From contig OY747704.1 in the NCBI GenBank assembly GCA_963556495.2, forward strand, positions 42,191,001 to 42,255,000: a stretch of 64,000 nucleotides of DNA, in the 5' to 3' direction. Position 1 is the first letter of the stretch. Each line of letters starts with the position of its first letter. Shown here piece by piece: positions 11,780 to 26,910 of this stretch. This DNA comes from Valencia hispanica. Its lineage: Eukaryota > Chordata > Actinopteri > Cyprinodontiformes > Valenciidae. The translations under genes were made by a program, and so were the position numbers. Below the pieces are notes generated by a model, which worked only from the letters and a program-made list of their open reading frames with translations, was not told where the DNA came from and made no database searches.

Positions 11780-12769
11780 TAGGGATGGGCATAATTAATC
11801 GACGATCGATTAATTGATCATTAAGAATTTCATCGATTACATTTTTTTACTGATCAATTAATGCATGTTCTGTTGCGTAGTGTGAGTTTTAAAGGAATGC
11901 AATTAATTTTGCTATGTGGCAGTAATTAAACACTTTACCACACGAGGGCGATGACTGAAAATAAAACCCACAGGCCGACTCAGTTTCTTGCGAGTTTCTG
12001 TGTATCTCAAAAGTAGCATTGTCATGAAGAGGTCGCAGCAAAGTGTGGCGTGGGACCACTTTGACTAAAAAAATAAACAAACAAAAAAGTCTCGGTTCAC
12101 TGCCAACACTGCGAAGCTGTGTATAAGTAGGCTACTTGAACGCACTTCCAACCCTGGTTAGAAGCGGAGCATCCTGCTCTTGGTCTCAACCTAGTCAATC
12201 AAGTCTGTGTTAGCACGGAGGAGCCCAGATGCACAAAGAGCAGAGAAACTTACTCACCGATTACTTTCTGGGGGAGGCTCCGCCACCCCTGGATTGCACC
12301 CCTACAGACTGGTGGGAAATGAATTAAACAAGATTCCAGAGGCTTGCCAAGTTAGCACGGAGGTATGTGTATCACAGCGACGTCTGTCCCCTCACAGCAG
12401 GTGATCTCAGCGCTGCAGGTCAGACGCGACAGCAGCCTGGTGATCGTCAGTCTGCTCAACAGGCTGCTTTCGCTTCTGACCCCAGCGCATGTTAACATGC
12501 TCATCTTTCTCAACAAAAATCAGTAGATTGGTGCTAAAGTTGTATATAAGTTACGGTTTCTTTTATTTGTGTCTTTTTTACTCTGTTAACGAGCCTAATT
12601 CATTGTTAGGTACGCTGATCTCTCTCATCCTCTTTCTCGACTCTTTTTGCCAAATGTAACACAAAACTATAAGACCTAGATGTATTATATATATTTTTTT
12701 AAGTTATTGTTTCACATGACTTTTTTTTTATATATACATTTTTGGAGAAGAAAAAAAAGATGAGCGTCA
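11780..12769 (+). mobile_element. hAT deletion derivative, copy B
   Basis: Begins TAGGGATGGGCATAATTAAT, three bases after the TATGTC flank of the fold-back element, and follows copy A (773-1738) for almost 1 kb. It has small insertions, such as 'aatc' near 12197 and 'agtctgctcaac' near 12448. The homology ends at 'gagcgtca'. It also keeps the hATC fragment. The adjacency to the fold-back element is not seen at copy A, so it probably reflects two separate insertions. Confidence 0.7.
12210..12525 (+). pseudogene. hAT transposase C-terminal (hATC) fragment, copy B
   Basis: Same coding relic as in copy A: NFLTDYFLGEAPPPLDCTPT, DWWEMN, a stop, then a LAKLARRY-like stretch, and LTPAHVNMLIFLNKN before a stop. 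It differs from copy A by scattered substitutions and a 12-base insertion in the middle, so the two have been separate for some time. It is non-functional because of stops and the scrambled PSERVFS region. Confidence 0.6.
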
Positions 12770-13915
12770 CTTGTGTTAATGAGTACCGTCTTTTAGCTGT
12801 CGGCTCCGCTGCTTATAGCGCATATTTTCTTTGTGCAACTACCGTGAATTAATTTTGTTTAACTGCCATAAGAGGTGTCCCACTTGTAATGAAGATCTCA
12901 ATGAGGAAACACGCTATTTTTCTATTCTCATTGCATTTTAATATAGCCTATGAACACTGAATTTTAATATAAAAATATCAATGATTAATCGAAAATAGAA
13001 TTGTAACTGAGAATATTAACATAGACTCTAAAATGTTGTATAAAAAATAACAGTTCAGTTTCAATTCTCTGTCACTCTTTGGGTGTCATCTGGCTTGCTT
13101 GAAAGGTGGGGCTTCGGAGCCCCTTATCATTTTGCATATGTTATTGAGGCTGAAACTAGTGCTGACTGAGCTTTCAGCTATTCAGTCTAGTGGAATAGCA
13201 AAAAAAGACGAGTTACTTGCGGGTTAGAGGGTCCATTTGAACTTCAAGCAGCCATTGCATATTTTTATTTATAATGTAGCCAAATAAAAGTTGGTTCTGA
13301 AGCCACGCCCATGGATGCCCAAAACAGTAACAAAGAAATAAAACTTAAGAACAGCATCAATGCAAAAAAGCTCAGTGAAAAGAAAAGTCATTGTGAAAAC
13401 TTGGTTGCAAGTTATTTGTTTTATCGTGTATATTGAGTTTTTCATTATCAAATTTTACTGTGGTGACCCAACTTTCGAAATATTCCCACGTTAGGCCTTT
13501 ATTCTCCATTTCCTCTATTAGATGTCTCTTAAACTACACGTTATCTTATAAGGAATTTGTGGCTGAAATAACTCAAATTAATCACAGCCAATGTTGATGC
13601 CTGAAGAATGATGTAGTTTCAGTAATTGAATCTTATCTCGTGACAAGGATCTGTTGATGTTGCTCAGCTGAGAGCCCACTCGGTGATGTGGCCCCATGTT
13701 TATTTGCATGCAGCTGAGAACTTGATGTAGAGTGTGAATGGTTGTTGTTGGAGTGGTCTTCTTAAAGTACATCCTGATCAGCCAGGATGCATGTTAATAC
13801 CAGGTCTGAACAAGAGTCGCTGATGCCAGGAAGACATGTTTAAAAAACAAAAAGGGGATAAAAGTAAAACTACCAGGACACCTGTAAAAAAAGAAAAAGT
13901 GTGTGTGTATATATA

Positions 13916-13965
<50 letters not shown>

Positions 13966-16900
13966 CCTGTTTGAGTTGTATACTAGGAGTTGCTCCATGC
14001 TCTGCTATTTATCTACCATGCAGGTTTTTCATCAACTATTAGTCTTTAGAGTAGAATTTTTATTTTGCTGTTGTAGGAATCAGTCATAAAATGTCTCCCC
14101 TGTCACATATTTGTTTTGGTCCAATATTTATTTTATAACTGATGAGAGCTCATGTTGTTTCAAAAGGCACTAAAACTTAGAATTTTTTTTTTTTTAAATG
14201 GCACAGTTCCTAATCATAGAGCAAATAAGTATCTAATGAAATTACTGAGATTGCCATGATTTCCCTAATAGCCAGTGTTCATAACCGGTTTAATTGTCTT
14301 CTCAGTTTCATAAGTGGCAGCACTGTCACTGCTGCATACTGAGTTGACGCAAGTCACTTTTAAACTGGCGTCTTGAGCACAAAATGCTTCCGAAATGTTA
14401 CGTCCCAAATAAGGAGTCATGCAAAAATTAAAAGGAAACAGGGAACAATTATGTACAGGCTTTAATACAAGTTCAGGTGTCTCAAAGCATAGTAAGTTAG
14501 GGGTTATATGTTTGAGAGTTGAGCTTGTAAATCGTTTAACTTCTTTTGCAGGCATGTTAATGGTATTTCAAGCCAGGATTAAGGCGCCTTTTCGCCATCT
14601 CCATGTGTTTTGTCGAAGCACCGATACAGCAAGGCGACTAGAGGTCAGCCAGCTTCTGTTACACCCTTGACTTGTCAAGCGAGGTAGTCAGAGGCCTTCA
14701 GCCTGCATCAGTTGACATTTACAGTCAAGTGCATCGAGTGATGCAGTGATGTCATATGGTTTCTGGTACCAGACAGCCAGTAAATTTAAAAGCGTAAACA
14801 AAACTCAGGAATCATTTTTATGGAGAAGAGTAGGAAACATTCAGAGTAATGCACCAGGAGCTGGTTACTTACTTAGTCCGCCATTACAGTTTTGATAACA
14901 ATGATTTGGGGAGGCCTCTGACACAGAAGTTGAGCGTAGTGCTCATTACACCTCCTGTCGTCCCACGCTGGTTTTTAAAAACTCACACGTGTGGGATATT
15001 GCTGATTTCACTTGTGATTTCAGAGAGAGCTCGGAGGCAGCTCATCTTTGCAGGTTTATGCCGGAAATGCTTTGTGAGATAGGCTTTTTTCTTTAGAAAA
15101 AACTAAACTGAGAGGACAGTTGTACACCCAGTACTTGTGGACTTAAGTTATTAATTCAAATTTAATCTTTTTATAAACCTTCTCTGATAAAGACAGATTC
15201 TGACTGATACTTCTTTGTTCGTCTGCATGTTGTATTAAACACTTTTTTTGTCTGGGTTGAGTAAAATTTGACAGTTTTTAATATAGTTATACAATTGGAT
15301 TAGGATGATGGGACAGTTTTTGAGCAGGAGGTGAGGGGGATAAATCTTTGTCAATACATTAGATCTGATTCTGTGAATAAAATAAGGTCCAGAATCAAGA
15401 TTATGTATTGGTATCTGTGGTCTGGATTGTTTTAGCTTGATAAAGTGGTAATGTGGAGTTTCTGGGCAAAAAATATATTTTTATTGTGTTAATTTTAATC
15501 TGAATTTGTTTTGCAGATGTAGTTGTGTACAGAGGTCTGTATTGGAAATTCTTCTTTACCTGGAACACAAACTGCTTTTTGTTAACTTCCCTTTGTAAAT
15601 AAATTTATAAATCTATAACTAACTTGAGCAGGAACAAATCTGTGTCTTCTAAAGACAGCAGTGCTGTAAATATGATTGTGAAACAATCCCTTACATACAG
15701 TTTGCTGAACCGGCAGAAAACCTGCCCTGGCGTTAAATTTTTTTTTTTTTTCAATTATTTCTTGTTGTCTTTTCCTTTTCTCTCGCTTTCTCACTTGTAT
15801 TGTACAGATTAAATTGGCTCAGAAATGTAATACCAGAAGTTTAGCTAATTCGATTCTTCTGAGGCTGTAGGCTAAAACCACTTTCCTTCAAATCAGAAAT
15901 TGATGATTGCTTTTAGCGTTTTTCATCCAAGGGTTTTTTTTTCTTTTATTTTTACTTTTAATGGAGGAAGTATGGTGCAGTACAGGCAGCCCGAGGTAGC
16001 ATTTTTAGTGCATCTAATGCTATTGTTTCTATAATTGCCTTTTTGCAACTGGTTAGGGCCCTTTGTCAGCTATCATTAAGTGATGCGATGGAAACTTGTT
16101 TCTAATAGTCACAGGATACCCTCACTGTTTGAATAGGTTTTCAGCAGATTGGCATTTAAAGTTCTATTAAATATTCATGAGCAATTGTTAGTACCAGGAG
16201 TTTAATAAAACCATCATTATGAGAGAATCTCTCATGATTTAGGGGAGAACTAATGCATAATGTTCCCTTTTTTTGTCAGTGGTTGCTGGAGAAGTGAGAA
16301 AGAAGTGGATCTCAGATTAAAGGGGAGAAAAGCTGACGCCGCACAAATTCAGAAGAGAGAAAAAGCCAGCACAGACATTGGGGAAGGGGCGTAAATCAGA
16401 CCTCGAAAGGACTGAGAAATTGCAAAGCTTCTGTGACTCAGAGCTGAGACCAAGGATGTTGATGGATAGGAGAAGGACTAGTCTGTTGTTTATGGCTGAG
16501 GTTAAGATGCTGTTAAGTAGCCGTATGCTTTTGTAAGTGATGGGCAGAAGGAAGGTGGGAATGGTACAGTTGAGAAAATATAATTATGTATAGCGAGGTG
16601 AAGGATGAAAGCTTAGAAGCACATTGTGCCCGAAATGTCAGAAAAATATTCCATTTTAACAATTGTTTCTGGTATATTTATTCAGGTTTAGCAACATCTA
16701 TTTTAGTGCCTCAGTATTTCCTTGATCGCAATATTTTTTGTTTATTGGCTGGTGAAAGGCTTTGTCTGCATGGGACTAAAAACGTATGTGATGCCTTGGT
16801 GATTTAGAATATATCCAGTTACAGAAATAAAGCGACAGAGGTTGATAGTTTTTTTTCAGTGGAGGTCAGAAAGCTGTAGCTAAAGAATAAAATATGTGTT

Positions 16901-18022
16901 ACATCCTCTAATAAGCATAAGAAGGTGACTTAAACACTGAAAAATTACAATTGTGCAAACAGTGGCAGCACAATATTTTTCTGAAAATATTTCTTGGTGA
17001 TTTAAATGGTTTTATTTATCTGGAAACATGCAGATTCAGAAATGTTGCTATTTGCGTGCGTGTGTGTGTGTATATAGTGTTTGTTTCATTTTGCATTTGT
17101 GTGCATAATGTTCATGTTTATCTTTCAGAGGATTACATGTGTATTAGATGTGTGTTACAGCTCCAGCATGTCTGCTGACTAATGCGTTGAGAAGGCCACA
17201 GCTATCTTGCTGATTCAAATCAAGTCTTCTCTAGTACACACATTAAGACTACTGTGAGTAGAGCTCTACAGTGTTGTGTGCAGAGAACCTTCGCTCACAC
17301 TCAATGGAGGACAAGATGCTAACAGTATCAGTTTTTAAATATACAGCGTAAATTCTCATTCATAAGCTTTGATGTGACTTGGTGAATGGTGAAGAATGCT
17401 AAATGCTGGCCACAAATCTTCAGGTCTTAGTCATATAATCCCTGTTGAGATGTTTGTGCGGCGTCAGGTAAAGCCTGTCTCTAAATATGTTACTGATGAG
17501 GGTCCTCTGCCAACTAATACCTGAGGGACCAGGTCTAGCTCATATCCACAGCTTTATCAGTGATTACTTTTTAACATTAATCAATGCTTTTTATCTGCGA
17601 ATGAATCAGTGAAAGGGAAAATTTCTTCCAGTGTTTTTTTGTTTGTTTATTTTGTCTTTTTTTTATAATTTTCAGCAGCACATTAATATTGATTTAGAAG
17701 TATCATCCCTGCTGTGATACTTCCTTGATGCCTTTTAGATGTTGCTCTTACAGCTTTGGATCTTTGGAGATGTCTTGATCTGTTTAGGAAATGTTTTTCT
17801 CCCATCTTTTAATCACTTTTGAATTTGTGTTCGTGGCTATGCCAACTTTGACCCGATGCAGCAATAGGGGCATGTTTCTACCATCTGCTGTACTACACTT
17901 GCTTGCGTTTGAGTGTAGTGGGAGTCATTAATCCAATGTAGAGATACGTACACATAAAAGACGGGGGGGAAAACTGAGGCAAGTAGTGCAGCTTTGTGAA
18001 TTTGCTTTTGACTTTTAAGCCA
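12770..18022. other. No gene seen
   Basis: About 5.2 kb of AT-rich DNA without a recognisable exon, terminal repeat pair or RNA gene. Some stretches (for example 13260-13780 and 16260-16560) look like ordinary unique intergenic or intronic DNA. The open frames are short and lack domains. Confidence 0.5.
13899..13961. repeat. Compound GT-AT microsatellite
   Basis: GTGTGT, ATATAT, GTGTGT and then about 30 bases of alternating AT. Confidence 0.95.
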
Positions 18023-18024
18023 TA

Positions 18025-19441
<1,417 letters not shown>

Positions 19442-19947
19442 TATAATAGTAGAGATGAAGTCTTGTCCTGTGTCATACTTAACATGCTTTCTAACTACAG
19501 CATTTTTACACAGATTCAGGAGATGTATAGTTGAAGCAAGAGAGAGTAGCTGGTAGGAATCCCAAAGGTTTTTCTCTTTTGAGTTTTCTAATGAAACAGG
19601 TGTTCCCTTTATCCTGCTGATATGAGATCTGGGAAATGAGTTCACTCCTGCCTCATTTAAATTCATATTGAACAAAGCAAAGGAAAAGTAACAAGCCTTT
19701 TCGTCGTGTTTCCTGTAATTTGACTTGAAACAATGTAGTTTCCTTATGCACTGTGGTGAAGATTTCGTCCTTTTTTGACCTGCTGACAGCAGTAATTTAA
19801 CAACTGACTGATCACAATTAAGGGTAAAAGTTAACAAATAGTGTCAGTACAGTGCAAAGATTTAACTAGCATTAGAAAGATTAGGTTGTTTTTATCTATT
19901 TACTTGGAGAATCAGTCCTGAAACGGGACTTTTTCCGATGTTCCTAA

Positions 19948-21235
19948 TAGGGGTGTTCCATCTTTGGTGCCTCACGATTTCGATTTGATTTATGATTAGG
20001 GTGATATGATTTGATTATAAAACAATTATTTTCGTTGCATATTTTTTCCCCATTTAGGGTTTTTTCTTTATTCCTTCCATGGCTACTTTCTACTCCTAAA
20101 TCTATTCAGTTTCCATTTATTGAAGTATTATTTGGTGTAATAAATGGACACACCTCAATAGGCCTTACCGCGTTTGTCCCAAAACGCAGCACAATGTCCG
20201 AGCGTGCCACAAGATCTGCCACAAATGGACTTTTGCCTTTACTGGCGTTTAGGAACTCTTGTAGACACAGGTCTTTGTTTTATGTACTTACTAAAGTCTG
20301 GAATGAGACCCCAAAAGACATCTGGACTATATCATCCCCAAGTCAATTTAAAAGAAATACAGATACACCTGCAACCACTGAAGAAGGTGGCTTCATAATT
20401 TCTCCACATGATGCTTCTCTTTGTATTGTATGTGTGGAACCTGCTGAAAAACAGTTTTAAACTGAGTCCGGCCCGATTGTTTTAATCTTTTCCTGTTTAA
20501 TAAATTAAATAAATAAAAAAACAAAAATCAATTGATGTCCTGCTATTTGTTCATGTCAAACCACAAATCAAAGCAACACATGTTCAAAATATATTTCATA
20601 ATCATACCAAGGTAATATTTTCAGTGAAAGCTAAAGGAAATGTGTTGGCAATTAAAATATAATATAGAGTGACCCTATTTTGTTTTCCATAAAAGAGGAA
20701 ACTTGGTCCTATTCTTAGACACATCAATCATCCTCTGTTTACCTAAAGGAGACTTTAATTTTAACACATTAAAAGTATTCCTGCTCTATGTGGTTAAAAA
20801 GAAAAAATTAATTAACTTCAGAAGAGCAATTACAGATATGACTTTAAAATCTGATTAGAAATAATTAGTCTTCTATACTAGAAAATAAACCTATAACAAT
20901 AATAGCTCCCGTTTTAAGTCATACAGGACACAAATTGCACAAAAATCGGAACTCATATTCTGAGAAAAATGAGTATTATTTTCTGTTCAAAGTAATAGAA
21001 AATAAAAAGCAGCATTCTCCCAAAGACTCTTAAAGTTCATTCTCCCGTCTTTGTTTTTTTCTTTGTCATTTAAGACATTAACTCTAACTTTGTCCATCGT
21101 TTTCATCGTTTTTCGGTCAGTTGGACCATTGGAATGTTTGCCACCTGTCATACACAGAAAAATCTGCTAGCTATGAGTACGGTGCTCTCCGCCACACATT
21201 ACTCGCATCTGGGATGGAATGAAGGAAATTCACCT
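19948..21235. mobile_element. hAT MITE, copy 1 (TAGGGGTGTTCC family)
   Basis: Starts TAGGGGTGTTCCATCTTTGG and follows the element at 37834-40022 through shared landmarks (ccccatttagggttttt, ttccttccatggctac, aaagctaaaggaaatg, gagtacggtgctctccgcca). The homology is lost near 21235, so the right end is missing or diverged. A LINE fragment is inserted at about 20130. This copy lacks the L2 element that interrupts the other copy, so it shows the empty site. Confidence 0.7.
20130..20515 (+). pseudogene. LINE 3'-end fragment (reverse transcriptase C-terminal tail)
   Basis: It interrupts the hAT MITE: the MITE sequence is contiguous on either side when compared with 37980-38010. The frame reads RATRSATNGLL, then RNSCRHRSLFYVLTKVWNET, then PKDIW and SPSQFKRN. 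This resembles the tail of CR1/L2-type LINE reverse transcriptases (RTRS, RxxFxxxxxxxWNxLPxxI, S..FK..L). It ends in an A-rich tail with 'aataaattaaataaataaaa'. It is 5'-truncated and inactive. The clade is uncertain. Confidence 0.5.
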
Positions 21236-23609
21236 GCCTCTTGATTAGCAGGTGAAATACTGACAAATTATTTTTGAATTACATCACAACTGGTAACCGT
21301 CACCACTGTTGCATCAACCAACACCAGATATTATGATGCTACTTTTTTGAGTTTTAAAGGGGCTATTTGGAGTTTGACATAGGGCTGGACGATAATTCAA
21401 AAACAATATCTATTGATCGATAGACGTGTGCGCCACGTTTTTTTTTTTTTAGAAAAAAAGGGTTGATATAAAAATTTTATAAAAGTTTTACTTTTTCATT
21501 ATAGCCTATCAGGTTGCGTAATACTATAGTCATTACTCCAAACCAATCACAAACGCAGACCCAGGCTGCTCTGTCACTGAGCCCTCGCTCCTCTCAAACC
21601 ACAAAAAGGAGCAAATGTCTTTAACTGTAAATGATGTCGCAGCAAGGAGTGGCAGAGGAAATCGTCCCGGGAAAAAAAAGGCTTCAGTTGTTCACCAGCA
21701 AGTAAATGTTGTGTCGATTTGAACCGATACTCGGCGCGCGTAAACACTAAACGTAACAATAGTGAACAAAATAAAATACAGGAAATACTACGGTCAGCAA
21801 TGTTGCTGTTGCTGTGGTCACGTTTGCACAGAGACTGAGACAACACTCCTGGGCTGCGCCGCTAACAACACCTGCGGCTTTAAAAATGTCCACCCGGTTC
21901 TCCATCAAGTCCTCAGAAGCGAAAACGTTTTCAAAAATACAAATGGGCGGCTGACTTCAGCACACAGTCAGTGGACTGGGCTTCGGTTTTTGGGCACTGT
22001 CCACACTCAGCCATCAATGAGTAGCTGGTTAGCTTTAGCAGCTGAACTGAGAATCAGCTTTATTGGCCCGATTTTTACACAAACACTGCCAGCTCAGGCC
22101 AAACGTGTAACTGCAGCCTCAAAGGAAAGCTCGTGCTTGAGGCGCACAGACTGCACACGCTTCCCCACGCTTCCCTGCTCTCTTTTGATGAGGATGGTTG
22201 ATTGAAAACTGTTTGCTACATCTGAAGGAGATACTGAACTGTGCACCAGACAGATGAATAATCAACACTGGGTTTAAACTTTTATCTTGATATTTTTGGG
22301 TAAGCATAGAAATGGGACGTCACTGCATTGAGATGCTACTACCGATTTTACATTTCAAAGAAGAGGTAAAAATAAGATCCTAAAATAAAGATAAGTTATT
22401 ATGCAAAAACAGGATGTTTGAAAGAAAGTTGTACATAGAGGACAAACTATTTGGATACACAAACTTAACAACAATCCCCACTCCAATATAATATGTTGCA
22501 AATGTATAAGCTCACTCCCTGCACTGCTTGAAACAATCATTGTTCTTTTGGTGACAGTTGACTCACATCTTAGACTAATGACAATAACAAACAAAACCCA
22601 GGGCGGTAGCAAATGCTGATCTTTCCCCTTCTCACAGCCAGTTTACGACACTTATTATAAATATAGTGCACCCGCTCACTTTCACTTGAGTACAGTAAAA
22701 CACCTTCCAATCACCAAGTCGCAAACAGACAGCTGTGCTGCTGCAATTTCTTTGGTGTGATCATCGGCCCCCACATCAACATTGTTTTAAAAATGTAAAA
22801 AAAAAAAAAAAATGTTCTCAGCCCACACACAGGTGCCACTTATTACTGTCTCACAGTCTAAATAATAATGTTAGTCTGTTTATAAAATGATGATTGATTA
22901 GTGCTCTGTATTGAAATAACTTCTCCAATAAGATCGAAAGTAGTTTCTTTTTTTCCACATAACACAAGACTCCATTTTGTATCAGTAAGATGTAAAACTA
23001 CTATAATTTAACAATATCAACGTTTGTTTTTAGATATTTCCCTGCTCTAAAACACCTGAATAAAATGGCCTAATTATGTCCTCAGCATGTCATCAAGTTT
23101 TGCAGATGCTTGGTAATGAACAATTCATTAAAGTGTTTGTCATCATCAGTGTTAAGATGCCCTCAAAACTGAGGTGAGAAAAGAAATAACCATATACCAG
23201 TGATAATACTGGTTGCATAAGAACAGACTATTAAGTCTATTTCAAAAGTATTCGACAATAATGTTGTTTACAGAAACTGTTTGTTGCTGTGCTGACTGCG
23301 TGTTGTGGGGTGCGGCTTGATATGAATTTGCATGCAGTGTGTGTATTGGAGATCTTTTCGTTTAGAATGGGTTTTTGTGGCAGATGTTACTCCTAGTGAA
23401 AGCTGTCCACTTGTAACAGAATCAGCCAGGACGGGTAATCGTGCCAGGTCTGAACTTGATACCACTTCCAAAGAAACAAAGGGCCAGTTTTCCAACTGAA
23501 AAAGTGCGAACTTGTTAAAAAAATTAAAAAACGCAATTCTTGAGAGCCTAACGAGCCATGGGGTCAAAATATTAAGAAGACTAAACAAGAAATTGGTCTA
23601 CGTAAGGAC
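21236..23609. other. No gene; possible hAT-type MITE start at 21382
   Basis: 'agggctggacgataattcaa' at about 21382 followed by 'ctattgatcgatag' has the style of hAT MITE ends, but I found no partner end. The open frames at 21574-22205 overlap on opposite strands and carry no recognised motif. The rest is AT-rich. Confidence 0.4.
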
Positions 23610-24132
23610 TTAAAGCTACATTGTGTAAGAACTTCTCCCATCTAGCGGTGAAACAACTAGCTGAATATTACGTTCTAGCCCCACCTCCCACCCCCCCATT
23701 CCGAGCGCATTTTAACTCCTACGGTGGCCGTTTCATGCCAAGGTTAACATGGCTTCCAGTACTACTACTTTGTCCAGTGTTCCTTTCAGTGATGAGGTTA
23801 CTTTAGAAAACGACATTGCATTTAGTTATACAGTCAGACGTCTGCCGCGTCGTGAGTAGACAATCTCCCTCTGGCATCCGTCACGGTGCAACTGAGTGTA
23901 GCCAAAGCGCGAAAGACGGAACTAGAATTTCCAGGAATGTCCCTCGTTGGCGAATGTATTTCAAAGATGGAGGCTCAACATGGATTCAGCCATTTGCGCG
24001 ACTTGCGCGTATATGTATCCTGAATAGCAGATTCTACACTTACGACAATACTTTCATTAGTAGGTGGAAGTAATTACACATGAATTTTTTTTGCTAAGAA
24101 TTATCTAAAAAAAATACACAATGTAGCTTTAA
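23610..24132. mobile_element. TTAA-flanked MITE (523 bp)
   Basis: Left TTAA then AGCTACATTGTGTA; right TACACAATGTAGCT then TTAA. The terminal repeats match over 14 bases. TTAA target duplications are typical of piggyBac- and Kolobok-type elements. No transposase is inside. The left part contains 'tctcccatctagcggtgaa', a phrase common in such fish elements. Confidence 0.85.
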
Positions 24133-26724
24133 AAGAATGAAAAATTGAGACATTTGACTTGTATCACATTTAATGTTTTTTGCCCATTTCAGTTCTTATT
24201 AAAACTGCTACACCCAATCTGCCAGAAAAGCTAGCGTTTCAACGTAAGCAAGGTCACAGAACTCTCACCCGTTCCGTCAGCTATCATCCCTAGGCCATGC
24301 CCCCCTGGTATGTGTACGCGCATTGCCACAGTAAACGAGAAAGCGCAAAACACCAGTCTCAGTTTTCATGAAGTAATATGGTGGAAATGTCTTTTGTTCA
24401 GGTGCCGTTTTTCTTTTTGGGACTCTGGTAGTTTGTCCTAAAGTTGAAGTGGTAGCAGCCAGCTGTTTCTCCTTTTCTGACATTATGGAGAGGAGAACCT
24501 CTCACACCAGTGGTGTTCTGTTGAAAAATGTGGAAGCGCCAAATGAGTGGAGGACCCAGGTAAATGCGGAAGTGCGCTTTTCCGGTAAGACAGACAACTT
24601 GATGATCCAGTTGTTAATTTTGGACCGAGCCATGTTGTTGGCTGAGGTTAGTTGGTTTGCCTTGGCAACTGGCTAAAAGATGAATAGGTTAAAAGCGTCC
24701 CATATAAATGTGATCTTGGAGTTCAAAACAAAAGTTCCATGGATCTCTCCTGAATTTCCTAATAGAGCAACGACATCTGGTTTTGTCCTTTTATTTACAC
24801 CGAAAATTGTAGTTTTTCAGTCCTATTTAGGAATTTTAATTATTTGTGATTAATCATGATTAATTCATAGCTACCCTGTGATTAATTAGATTAGAATTTT
24901 TAATCGTTTGAGAGTCCTAATTTATGTATTTCTAATCCAAAGAACTGCAGACATACTGAAGAGTTGTGGTTAGCTTTCACGTCATGGCACACAGTTACAT
25001 AATCCATATTTTCTATGTAGATCAGTCAGAACTTACTGCACTTAAATAAAACTAAAAAGTGTAGATTTTTAGGGTGTGTTTCTGTTTAAAATGTGTTTAA
25101 AAGTTCTAAATATCCTTATTGAAAGACCTGTAAAACATCAACATCCTTAAAAGTAAGTTTGTGATGGAACTGTGTATTTATTAACCTGACTTTACAGCAT
25201 AGTTATCTGATGGCATTCTTTGACTCTGACGCTCAGGTCTGTTCGTCGTCTGCAGCACCTGCTGAGTACCGCTGTCCCGCGGTTAGGCATGGCTTAGCAT
25301 ATCTACTCGCAGTGTGACAGCGCCAGCCTCTCTGTGGCTCTGAGCTAATGGCTTTCTTAGAGTCATAAATTAAACTTGAAAGGAAGGACACAATGAGCAC
25401 ATGATGGAGGACTGTGAGGTACATAGAGAGCTTGATAGATTTTTCTATCATTAATACAGATTGTCTTCCTGGAGTCTCTATCATGTTGGCTAATTACATT
25501 GATTTTGTCTGTCAGTCAAGTATTTTAGCCAAGTATAGTGTCCATTCAGTATGCATGTGTGTGCCTGCTGGAGAGAATTTGCCAGGTCACACAAGGGCCT
25601 GTCAGAGGACTTTGTCTGTAATTAGAGACTGTGTGACAGCAGCATGTTTCCCATTAGGCCACCAGTATCTCAGCCATGTGACTAAGCTTGGCAGTCTGGC
25701 ACTCTTTCCCTAATAGAGTTAAACAGAAACGCTTAGGCTAATTTGTTTACGTCACTGTTTGGATTTGCCTGTAGCAGTCACTCTGTGGGGAGGTAGCACC
25801 AATCCGCTATACAGAGAGGGATTACTAGACTTAGTTAGCTGGTGATAGGTTTCCATGTGCATTATGCATTTCTCATTTCTCAGCTGCACAGTGCTGCTAT
25901 TTTGTATGCTGTTTTTAAGTGTTTTCCATGCAGAAAGATTTGTGCTGTAGCTCAGCAATTTATTAAGTGTCTATACAGTATTTGTTTGGAAACTGTACCC
26001 AGAGTGTGCTTAAATTGAGCGGCTTGCTCTCAGTAAAATGTGACACTTGTGTGTGAATTTCAGCCCCAAAGAAAGAAACATTGTATAGAGAAAACACACA
26101 GTCACCTTTCAGCCTACAAAGCATCTAAATACACCTGGGAAAATTGGCTTAAGGCATGGAAGCACAAAGCAGTAAATCCACATGGTCGGCTACAACAACT
26201 TTCTAATTTAAGACTTTTCTCTTTCATCGTTTTGGCTACCATCATCAAACTGATGTTTCTTTCAGCTAAAAGGCTAGTATAGCTAATAATCATTGTAAAA
26301 GCTTTTATTCCCATAGCTGCAAATCCATCTGGACAATTGAATATTTTATTGCAAACAAAAACACGTTGTGTTATTAGGCTGTTTAGAAAATAGCTGCAGT
26401 TTTCTTCAAAAACTCAACTTTTACTGTATACACTGCAAATATACTGTTATGCTGAACTACTGAACTAATTTAGTTGTATATTCACTGTTATTCAGGTATT
26501 TTGATGCATTAAAACTAAAGCTGCACAATAACTTGAATATAATTTATTATTGCTGTTTCAATGTGTGCAATATTGCGATTGCAAAAAACTGACTGGATGA
26601 AACATTTACAAGACAAAAACTCCTTTAAAGCCATGTATTCAAGCTTGTCCACAATATACAGTATTTGGGAAGTTGGAGAGTTTCACCTTTTCTACCCACA
26701 CCTGATATATGTCGTAGTTACCAA
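24133..26724. other. No gene seen
   Basis: AT-rich DNA. 24840-24905 carries 'gtgattaatcatgattaatt', like a decayed hAT end. 26515-26590 ('aaagctgcacaataac...gcaatattgcgattgc') resembles the hAT end seen at 57840-57895. No coding exon is recognisable. Confidence 0.5.
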
Positions 26725-26910
26725 TAGGGCTGGGTACTGTTAGATATTTCTCAATACTACTACTTTAATGACACCTGGTTTTCAATACTGGTACCTTAGG
26801 AATACCTTTTTTGAATATCTATATTTTTAAGTCTATTTTTAAGTCTATTTTTAAGAGAGAATAACAAAGTACTAAAAGGTTGTTGTTTTTTAAATTAAAC
26901 TAAGCAAGAG
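26725..26910. mobile_element. hAT-type MITE left end, interrupted by Rex3
   Basis: Begins 'tagggctgggtactgttaga' with 'ctactttaatgacacctggt' inside, then a three-fold 'ttaagtctattttt' tandem at about 26828-26866. It stops where the Rex3 element begins. No right end was found. Confidence 0.4.

Noticed and set aside
21762..22205. 147-codon plus-strand frame
   Set aside because: No domain, overlapped by opposite-strand frames, no splice or promoter context, and possibly inside a decayed MITE.
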